Shown in pieces: positions 54,992 through 64,000 of a stretch of 64,000 nt of DNA (its first letter is position 1; every line of letters starts with the position of its first letter). The notes below the pieces were generated by a model. It had not been told where the DNA came from. It did no database searches and saw only the letters and a program-made list of their open reading frames with translations. The translations under genes were made by a program, and so were the position numbers. The DNA comes from Oxalobacteraceae sp. CFBP 8761 (GTDB taxonomy: Bacteria > Pseudomonadota > Gammaproteobacteria > Burkholderiales > Burkholderiaceae_D). Location of the stretch: positions 376,193 to 440,192 of the forward strand of contig JACYUE010000001.1 in assembly GCA_014841595.1 (NCBI GenBank), given 5' to 3'.

Positions 54992-56653
54992 TTGACGCAA
55001 CGCCGCATCCTGTCGCCCGAAGCGCGCGTCGCCCTGTGGCGTTCGCTGCAGACCTTCACGCTCACGCGCATCGTCATCGCGCTGGTACTGCTGCTGTATT
55101 TCGGTGTTAACTTCGAGAACGGCACGCTGCGCGTCACGCAGCAGGTCGCCCAGATCTGCCTGGGCTACGCCGTCATGGCGCTGGTGTTCTCGTTCGCCGC
55201 GCGCCGCCAGCGCCGCTTCCTGGTGCAGCTCGGCGTGCAGGTTGCGCTCGACCTCCTGGTCATTTCGCTGCTGTATCTGGCCGCCGGCGGCCTGCGCAGC
55301 GGCCTTGGCATCCTGTATCTGTTCCCGCTGGCCGGCGCGGCGATCCTTGCGCCCTTGTTGCTGGCGTTGTTCGCGGCGGCGGTGGCCACGCTGTTCTTGC
55401 TGGGCCTGAGTGTGTGGCAACTGGTCGAAGGGTTCGATCCGCCGCTGATGCAGGCGGGCCTGTTTGGCGCAGCCTTCTTCGCCGCCGTGCTGGTAACCAA
55501 CCGCATGGCCGCGCGTCTGCTGGGGCAGGAAGAACTGGCAGCCCAGCGCGGCGCCGACCTGCGCATCCAGCAGGCGATCAATGAAATCGTGATCGCCGAC
55601 GTGGGCGACGGCATCCTGGTGGTGGGCGCCGACGGCGCGGTGTTTACCGGGAATCCGGCGGCACGCCGCATGCTCGGGCTGCAGGCCGACACGTCGGGCT
55701 TCCTGCTGCACGCGGCGCCGGCCTTCGAACCGCTGGCCGAAGCGTTCGATGCCTGGCTTGCCGCGCCCGAGAACGATACGGCCTTCGTCACCGTCAAGCC
55801 GTATCGCGAAGGTGACGGCGCCGGTGACGTGCGCGGCCGGCGCGACCAGCCGGTGCACGTCAAGCTGCGCTTTGCCCGTGTCGCCGCGCCGGCCGATGCG
55901 GTGGGGGAGGGCGGTAGCCGCAGCGTGATCTTCATGCAGGACGTGAGCGCCATCGAAAACCAGGCGCAGCAACTCAAGCTGGCATCGATGGGGCGCCTGA
56001 CCGCCAGCATCGCGCACGAGGTGCGTAATCCGTTGTCGGCCATCGGCCACGCGACGGCGCTGCTGGCCGAAGACCTGCATGGCCCGGCCGAAGTGCGGCT
56101 GCTGAAAATCGTCGGCGACAATGTGGCGCGCGTGAACCGCATGGTCGAAGACATCCTGCAGCTGTCGCGCAAGGCCCAGCCCAACGGCGAGCCGGTGCCG
56201 CTGGGCGCGTTTCTCGAACAGCTCAAGGCCGAGTTCTGCGAAATCCACGGTCTGGCCGGTGATATAGTCTATATCGGCGATCCGGGCGGCAGCGCCGTGC
56301 GCTTCGATCCGCTGCACCTGCATGAAGTCCTGCTCAATCTGCTCAACAACGCGGTGCGCTATGCCAGCCGCCAGCCGGCCAGCATCCGCATCTTTCCTGC
56401 GCGCGATGCCGCCGGGCGGCGCGAGCTGCACGTGCAGGACGACGGCCCCGGCATCACGCCCGAAGTGCGCGACCACCTGTTCGAGCCGTTCTATACCACC
56501 TCGAGCAAGGGCACCGGCCTTGGACTCTACCTGGCGCGCGAACTGTGCCTCAACAACGATGCGAAACTCGATTATGAATACCGGTTCGACCCGTCCGCGC
56601 TGGGCCCGCGCAAGGCCAGTGGCCGCTTTGTCATCACCTTTGCCCTTGCCTGA
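54992..56653 (+). CDS. pilS: Sensor histidine kinase PilS
   Basis: A 553-residue kinase from a TTG start 13 bases past the PP0621 stop; no ATG fits. The N-terminus has about six membrane helices (25-170), then a PAS domain (195-320), HisKA with phospho-His342 in ASIAHEVRNPLSAIGHA, and HATPase with NLLNNAVRYA and GTGLGLYLARELC. With PilR it controls type IV pilin transcription. Start codon choice is the least certain point. Confidence 0.9.
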   Translation: MTQRRILSPEARVALWRSLQTFTLTRIVIALVLLLYFGVNFENGTLRVTQQVAQICLGYAVMALVFSFAARRQRRFLVQLGVQVALDLLVISLLYLAAGGLRSGLGILYLFPLAGAAILAPLLLALFAAAVATLFLLGLSVWQLVEGFDPPLMQAGLFGAAFFAAVLVTNRMAARLLGQEELAAQRGADLRIQQAINEIVIADVGDGILVVGADGAVFTGNPAARRMLGLQADTSGFLLHAAPAFEPLAEAFDAWLAAPENDTAFVTVKPYREGDGAGDVRGRRDQPVHVKLRFARVAAPADAVGEGGSRSVIFMQDVSAIENQAQQLKLASMGRLTASIAHEVRNPLSAIGHATALLAEDLHGPAEVRLLKIVGDNVARVNRMVEDILQLSRKAQPNGEPVPLGAFLEQLKAEFCEIHGLAGDIVYIGDPGGSAVRFDPLHLHEVLLNLLNNAVRYASRQPASIRIFPARDAAGRRELHVQDDGPGITPEVRDHLFEPFYTTSSKGTGLGLYLARELCLNNDAKLDYEYRFDPSALGPRKASGRFVITFALA

Positions 56654-56671
56654 CGTGGCCGGGAAGCTGTC

Positions 56672-58123
56672 ATGAGCGCGCCGCGCGTTTTGGTACTCGA
56701 CGACGAGGCCGACCTGCGTGAGCTGCTCGAGATCACGCTGCTCAAGATGGGCCTGGACGTCGACAGCGCCGCCACGCTGCGCGAGGCGCGCGCGCTGTTC
56801 GACGAGCGCGATTACGCGCTGGTACTGACCGACATGCGCCTGCCGGACGGCCTGGGCCTCGAACTGGTGCGCGAAATCGGCGCGTCGGGCAAGGGCACGC
56901 CGGTGGCCGTGATCACCGCTTACGGCAGCGCCGAAAACGCCGTGGTGGCGCTGAAGGCCGGTGCGTTCGACTATATCGCCAAGCCGGTGGCGCTGGACGC
57001 GCTGCGCGTGATGGTGCGCGCGGCGCTCAAGCAATCCGAAAGCGCGGCGCTCGGTGACGGCGCTGCGCCCGACTCGCGCATGATCGGCAGTTCGCCCGCG
57101 ATGGCGGCATTGCGGGCCCAGATCGCCCGCCTGGCGCGCTCGATGGCGCCGATCTCGATCACGGGCGAATCCGGCAGCGGCAAGGAGCTGGCCGCGCGCG
57201 AGATCCACGCCCAGAGTTCGCGCGCCGCCAAACCGTTCATCGCCGTGAACTGCGGCGCGATTCCCGAAACGCTGATGGAGGCCGAGTTCTTCGGCTATCG
57301 CAAGGGCGCCTTCACGGGCGCGTCCGATGAGCGCGACGGCTTCTTCCAGGCGGCCAACGGCGGCACGCTGATGCTCGACGAGGTGGCCGACCTGCCGCTG
57401 GCAATGCAAGTGAAGCTGCTGCGCGCGATCCAGGAGCGGCGCGTGCGCAAGATCGGCGCGACGGTCGAGGAGCCAGTCGACGTGCGCATCATCAGCGCAA
57501 CGCACCAGGACCTGGCGCGCTGCGTCGAAACAGGCAAGTTCAGGCAAGACCTGTTCTACCGGCTGAACGTGATCGAGCTGGGCTTGCCGCCACTGCGCGA
57601 GCGCCTGGACGACCTGGCGCCACTGGTGAGCGGCATCCTGCAGCGTTTGGCCGGGGCAGGGCAGGCCACGCTCGGGGCCGGGGTGCTGGACGCGCTGCGG
57701 GCGTATTCATTCCCCGGCAATGTGCGCGAGCTGGAAAACGTGCTGGAGCGGGCGCTGGCGTTTGCCAACGATGGCGTGATCGAAGTGGGCGACCTGTCGC
57801 TCAAGGCGGCGCGGCCGATCGAACCGGCACGGGCCGAACTGGCACCGCCGGCGGTCACGCCGCCCGCTGCCGCGGCGCCAGTCGCTCCGGCCGCGCCGGT
57901 CGTACCCGTCGCGCCAACGGTATCGGCGCCGCCGGGCGTCGGTCCCGCCGAATTGCCCGGCAACCTGCCCGAATACCTGGAGCAGGTCGAACGCGACATC
58001 ATCGGCCGCGCCCTGCAGCAAACCCAGTTCAACCGGACCCAGGCCGCCAGTCTGCTCGGCATCAGTGTCCGCCAGTTGCGCTACCAGATGCAGAAGCTGG
58101 ACATCAGCGCGCCGGACGATTGA
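56672..58123 (+). CDS. pilR: Sigma54-dependent response regulator PilR
   Basis: A 483-residue NtrC-type activator. The receiver has phospho-Asp54 (VLTDMRLPDG) and Lys104. The AAA+ domain has Walker A GESGSGKE at 165-172 and the sigma54-contact loop GAFTGA at 212-217. A Pro/Ala-rich linker (about 378-425) leads to a Fis-type helix-turn-helix (ASLLGISVRQLRYQMQKL). It starts 18 bases after pilS. No pilA is in the window. Confidence 0.94.
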   Translation: MSAPRVLVLDDEADLRELLEITLLKMGLDVDSAATLREARALFDERDYALVLTDMRLPDGLGLELVREIGASGKGTPVAVITAYGSAENAVVALKAGAFDYIAKPVALDALRVMVRAALKQSESAALGDGAAPDSRMIGSSPAMAALRAQIARLARSMAPISITGESGSGKELAAREIHAQSSRAAKPFIAVNCGAIPETLMEAEFFGYRKGAFTGASDERDGFFQAANGGTLMLDEVADLPLAMQVKLLRAIQERRVRKIGATVEEPVDVRIISATHQDLARCVETGKFRQDLFYRLNVIELGLPPLRERLDDLAPLVSGILQRLAGAGQATLGAGVLDALRAYSFPGNVRELENVLERALAFANDGVIEVGDLSLKAARPIEPARAELAPPAVTPPAAAAPVAPAAPVVPVAPTVSAPPGVGPAELPGNLPEYLEQVERDIIGRALQQTQFNRTQAASLLGISVRQLRYQMQKLDISAPDD

Positions 58124-58283
58124 CGGCTGGTCTGCAGCCGGGCGGCGAGCCCGCGGCCCGGTCATTTCCCCACGGTTTTTTTAAGGTTAGTAGTCGCTTA
58201 CCGCGTACTCCCCGTGCTTATGGCGACTCTCGAAAGTCAAGGCTCGCACGCGATAAAACTAAAAATTTTGGACATTTATTTGC

Positions 58284-58313
58284 TTGCCTGTACCGCAAAC
58301 GAGGTACTACAAT
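58284..58313 (+). promoter_or_regulatory. Probable nrdA promoter (TTGCCT-18-TACAAT)
   Basis: TACAAT (58308-58313) as -10 and TTGCCT (58284-58289) as -35. The first NrdR box overlaps the -10. Transcription from here would give a leader of about 300 bases before the nrdA ATG at 58620. Confidence 0.45.
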
Positions 58314-58348
58314 TAGTCTGATATCAACGCCCGGCACTAGATATAGTG
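58305..58348. promoter_or_regulatory. Paired NrdR boxes
   Basis: CACTAGATATAGTG (58335-58348) matches the NrdR consensus CACTATATATAGTG at 13 of 14 positions. A weaker copy (TACTACAATTAGTC, 58305-58318; 9 of 14) starts 30 bases upstream, the near-three-turn spacing typical of NrdR operators, and overlaps the -10. NrdR represses ribonucleotide reductase genes when dATP is high. Confidence 0.7.
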
Positions 58349-58400
58349 GTAGTGACTGAAAAGGCACCAGGATTGCGGGCTGCGGCGAGTTGTTCATACG

Positions 58401-58432
58401 TTGTCCACAAGTTGCACACAAACTTATCCATC
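58401..58432. promoter_or_regulatory. Two DnaA-box-like sites upstream of nrdA
   Basis: TTGTCCACA (58401-58409) differs from the TTATCCACA consensus at one base, and TTATCCATC (58424-58432) at two. DnaA is known to regulate nrdAB in E. coli from upstream boxes. Here they lie inside the presumed leader. Confidence 0.5.
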
Positions 58433-58619
58433 GATCGGTTAATTAAGCACTTGTCGACACGAAATATTTACTAGTTCTTACCCTGCTTCTCTGGTTTGCC
58501 ACCACAGGCCACCGGCTGGCAGGGCATCGTTTTTTAATTTGTTGACGGACCGGGTTTGCGCAATACGGCAAGACGGTTGCCATGTAGACAACGGCGGTCC
58601 GACCGCTCCTGGAGGCGCA

Positions 58620-61589
<2,970 letters not shown>

Positions 61590-61613
61590 CCCTCGCAGTC
61601 ACTGAGTAAAGGA

Positions 61614-61641
61614 GGCGAGCCGCCTGCAAGGCCGGCTCGCC
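61614..61641 (+). other. Intercistronic hairpin between nrdA and nrdB
   Basis: GGCGAGCCG (61614-61622) pairs perfectly with CGGCTCGCC (61633-61641), 10-base loop. No T-run follows. It is likely an mRNA stability or processing element that sets the NrdA:NrdB ratio, not a terminator. Confidence 0.5.
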
Positions 61642-61745
61642 CCCCGGCAAGTACAACGGCGCCTGTCGCCGACAACACGAATAACTAACGCATCAACGTG
61701 CCCCGGCCGCAGTCGCTGCGCCAGCGCACCACAGAAGGGACCACC

Positions 61746-62852
61746 ATGCTTAACTGGGACGACGAACCAACCAGCGCACCAAGCGCTCCGCAAGCCGACG
61801 CCGGCCTCGCCATCGTGCCTGCCGCCGAAGTGGCAAAACGCGTCAACGCCGACGACAAGCGCATCATCAACGGCCAGACCGACGTGAACCAGCTCGTGCC
61901 ATTCAAGTACAAATGGGCATGGGACAAGTACCTGGCCGGTTGCGCGAACCACTGGATGCCGCAAGAAGTGAACATGCAGCGCGATATCGAGCTGTGGAAG
62001 AGCCCGAACGGCCTGTCGGAAGACGAGCGCCGCCTGGTCAAGCGCAACCTGGGCTTCTTCGTGACGGCCGACTCGCTCGCCGCGAACAATATCGTGCTGG
62101 GCACCTACCGCCACATCACGGCCCCCGAGTGCCGCCAGTACCTGCTGCGCCAGGCGTTCGAGGAAGCGATCCACACGCACGCTTACCAGTACATCGTCGA
62201 GTCGCTGGGCCTGGACGAAGCCGAGATCTTCAACGCCTACAACGAAGTCAAGTCGATCCACGACAAGGACCAGTTCCTGATCCCGTTCATCGACACGCTG
62301 ACCGACCCTGAATTCAAGACCGGCACCACGGAAAACGACCAGAAGCTGCTCAAGTCGATCATCGTCTTCGCCTGCCTGATGGAAGGCCTGTTCTTCTACG
62401 TGGGCTTCACGCAGATCCTGGCGCTGGGCCGCCAGAACAAGATGACCGGCGCTGCCGAGCAGTACCAGTACATCCTGCGCGACGAATCGATGCACGTGAA
62501 CTTCGGCATCGACGTGATCAACACGATCAAGATGGAAAATCCGCAGCTGTGGACCCCGGAATTCCGCGAAGAGATCAAGGCCCTGTTCATCGAAGCAGTC
62601 GACCTCGAATACCGCTACGCCGAAGACACGATGCCACGCGGCGTCCTGGGCCTGAACGCCCCGATGTTCAAGGGTTACCTGCGCTTCATCGCCAACCGCC
62701 GCGCGGTGCAGATCGGCCTCGAGCCGCTGTTCCCGAACGAAGAAAATCCGTTCCCATGGATGAGCGAAATGATCGACCTGAAGAAAGAGCGTAACTTCTT
62801 CGAGACGCGCGTGACCGAGTATCAGACTGGCGGCACGCTGAGCTGGGATTGA
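61746..62852 (+). CDS. nrdB: Ribonucleotide reductase class Ia, beta subunit
   Basis: A 368-residue ferritin-like di-iron, tyrosyl-radical subunit. Conserved elements: [17 protein letters not shown] with Glu/His ligands, [14 protein letters not shown], and [13 protein letters not shown] with the second Glu/His set. The end ([17 protein letters not shown]) is the C-terminal peptide that docks to NrdA. GAAGGGA precedes the ATG. 156 bases separate it from nrdA; the two are one transcript. Confidence 0.96.
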   Translation: MLNWDDEPTSAPSAPQADAGLAIVPAAEVAKRVNADDKRIINGQTDVNQLVPFKYKWAWDKYLAGCANHWMPQEVNMQRDIELWKSPNGLSEDERRLVKRNLGFFVTADSLAANNIVLGTYRHITAPECRQYLLRQAFEEAIHTHAYQYIVESLGLDEAEIFNAYNEVKSIHDKDQFLIPFIDTLTDPEFKTGTTENDQKLLKSIIVFACLMEGLFFYVGFTQILALGRQNKMTGAAEQYQYILRDESMHVNFGIDVINTIKMENPQLWTPEFREEIKALFIEAVDLEYRYAEDTMPRGVLGLNAPMFKGYLRFIANRRAVQIGLEPLFPNEENPFPWMSEMIDLKKERNFFETRVTEYQTGGTLSWD

Positions 62853-62887
62853 TGCGGGGGCGTCCATCGCCCTGCGTCAGCCACGAA

Positions 62888-62923
62888 CAAAAAGCCCGGC
62901 GCTGGTAAAGCCGGGCTTTTTTT
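62888..62923 (+). terminator. Rho-independent terminator of nrdAB
   Basis: AAAAAGCCCGGC (62889-62900) and GCCGGGCTTTTTTT (62910-62923) form a perfect stem 35 bases after the nrdB stop. Confidence 0.92.
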
Positions 62924-62993
62924 CGCCTGTTGCGCGCAGCCCGTCGGTGTTGACCTATGATGGCGATCTTTCAAGCCTGACCAGGAGACACCC

Positions 62994-64000
62994 TTGAACG
63001 CCCACACCACACTGCTGCACGCCCTCATGCTCGCCGGCCTGGCGACAGTCTCAGTCGCCCACGCTGCGCCCCAGGTGGCCACGGGCCGCACGATCTTCCA
63101 GAACAACTGCGCCAGCTGCCACACGGTCGATACCGGGATGGCGCAGCTGGCTGGCCCGGGCCTGTTCGGCGTTGTCGGGCGCAAGGCGGCGGGTGTCGCC
63201 GGGTTCAATTATTCGGCGGCGCTGGCTAAGGCCGGCGCGAGCGGCACGGTGTGGACGCGCGAAGAACTCGACGTGTTCCTGCTCGACCCGGCCAAGCGCG
63301 TGCCCGGCACGACCATGCCGGTCGGCGTGCCGGACGCACAACAGCGCGGCGCGCTGATCGACTACCTGGCCAGCCTGCAGGGTGCTGCGACTGCCGCCGC
63401 CGCGCCAGCCCCTGCGAAAGCCGATGCACAAGCTGCATCCCGCGCCGGCGCCTGGACTGAAAACCAGCCCGGCAAGGTCTATCACATCAAGCCGACCGAC
63501 CTGGCCGCGCCATTCGCCACGGACAGCGCCGGCAACAGCGCGCGCGTGCAGGCACGGCCCAACGGCACGCTGCCGACCGTGATGCCCGGCTTTACGGTCA
63601 GCGTGTTCGCGCAGGACGCCGACAAGCCGCGCGTGGCACTGCGCGCGCCGAATGGCGACGTGTTCCTGGCCGCGACCGGTGCCGGCGCGATCAAGGTGCT
63701 GCGCTCGCGCGATGGCAGGAAGGCCGACAGCGCCGGCGTGTTCGCCACTGGACTGGCGCGTCCGTACGGCATGGCCTTCTGGCCGAGCGGCGCCAATCCG
63801 CAGTATCTGTATGTGGCCGGCGTCAATTCGGTCGTGCGCATCCCGTACCGCAATGGCGACCTGACGGCGCGCGGCGCGCCCGAAACCGTGATTGCCGAAC
63901 TGTCCGAGACCAGTGGCGGTCACACGACGCGCACGCTGGCGTTCTCGAAGGACGGCAAGACGCTGCTGCTGTCGATCGGTTCAGCCACCAACGTCGCCGC
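62994..64000 (+). CDS. Exported cytochrome c/PQQ-type sugar dehydrogenase fusion, 3' end cut
   Basis: Translation from TTG 62994 (AGGAGA ahead) runs open to the window end. A signal peptide (about 1-25, ends AHA) is followed by a class I cytochrome c with CASCH (Cys39, Cys42, His43) and a possible axial Met in GTTMPVG. A Pro/Ala-rich linker leads, from about residue 190, to a beta-propeller like L-sorbosone dehydrogenases (GFTVSVFAQDADKPR, LARPYGMAFWPSG). Such fusions pass electrons from periplasmic sugar oxidation to the cytochrome. The stop is outside the window. Confidence 0.82.
   Translation, partial: MNAHTTLLHALMLAGLATVSVAHAAPQVATGRTIFQNNCASCHTVDTGMAQLAGPGLFGVVGRKAAGVAGFNYSAALAKAGASGTVWTREELDVFLLDPAKRVPGTTMPVGVPDAQQRGALIDYLASLQGAATAAAAPAPAKADAQAASRAGAWTENQPGKVYHIKPTDLAAPFATDSAGNSARVQARPNGTLPTVMPGFTVSVFAQDADKPRVALRAPNGDVFLAATGAGAIKVLRSRDGRKADSAGVFATGLARPYGMAFWPSGANPQYLYVAGVNSVVRIPYRNGDLTARGAPETVIAELSETSGGHTTRTLAFSKDGKTLLLSIGSATNVA

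Larger units (their letters stand above)
58124..58619. other. 496-base gene-free regulatory region between pilR and nrdA
   Basis: Starts with CGGCTG/CAGCCG hairpin (58124-58140) just past the pilR stop, followed by a T-run (58171-58177) that is not directly after a stem. AT-rich from about 58240 on, unlike the rest of the window. It holds the promoter, NrdR boxes and DnaA-like sites. No ORF with coding character is seen. Confidence 0.7.

Noticed and set aside
54755..57547. A 930-codon open frame on the minus strand opposite pilS and pilR
   Set aside because: Same composition effect; no recognisable domain and no ribosome site, while the plus-strand genes have clear motifs.

Overview
The window is high-GC DNA that reads as a chromosomal segment of a betaproteobacterium of the Oxalobacteraceae, most like Massilia/Telluria. 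The basis is gene content and order: yjgA-pmbA, ffh next to a CcsA-like gene, a PP0621-pilS-pilR run, a complete paa cluster starting at paaA, and proteins that look most like that group. This is inference from recognised families; no database search was possible. I saw no rRNA, tRNA, CRISPR array, prophage or autonomous transposase. Two genes are cut by the window ends: mog on the left and a cytochrome c/sugar dehydrogenase fusion on the right.

Layout. 1-2.9 kb: mog, darP and pmbA, then a small unknown gene. 2.9-5.4 kb: a DUF4214/RTX protein, repeat cluster A, and an M14 carboxypeptidase. 5.5-7.2 kb: a divergent LysR/NAD(P)-binding protein pair. 7.1-19.9 kb: the phenylacetate catabolon, paaX divergent from paaABCDE-G-H-I-K-J-Y-Z, with many start/stop overlaps indicating one operon. 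PaaK activates phenylacetate, PaaABCE epoxidises the ring, PaaG isomerises, PaaZ opens the ring, PaaJ and PaaH carry out the beta-oxidation-like steps, and PaaI and PaaY are housekeeping thioesterases. No separate PaaF is present. 19.9-26.6 kb: a HAD phosphatase, argH, a GNAT protein, and three exported hydrolases (cyanophycinase, S33 hydrolase, M64 peptidase). 26.7-32.4 kb: a Lys/Ala-rich exported protein, the large repeat cluster B, and parC and parE. 32.5-36.4 kb: a protein built of degenerate receiver domains beside an SOS box, a class I amidotransferase, a small gene behind a perfect Fur box, and an ArsR/NIPSNAP/monooxygenase module.

36.4-43.7 kb: ybdK with a cation/proton antiporter, a VWA protein with a MoxR ATPase, two small cytochromes c, SulP and DUF1841. 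43.8-48.6 kb: a retropepsin-like protein, rppH, proS and a lytic transglycosylase. 48.7-51.6 kb: two tandem PhoA-type phosphatases. 51.7-58.1 kb: a SWIB-domain protein with a histone-like tail, ffh, a CcsA-like gene, a PP0621 protein, and pilS-pilR. 58.1-62.9 kb: nrdA-nrdB behind a regulatory region with paired NrdR boxes and DnaA-box-like sites. 63-64 kb: the truncated cytochrome/dehydrogenase.

The least explained structure is a family of ~148-bp elements with 35-bp terminal inverted repeats. It appears in two clusters (3.9-4.2 kb and 27.3-28.0 kb). Each lies between convergent genes just past a terminator, and the larger has one end amplified eight times next to parC. Other points worth checking are the SOS box between parE and the degenerate-receiver gene, the Fur-boxed orphan gene, and the NrdR/DnaA control region of nrdAB.
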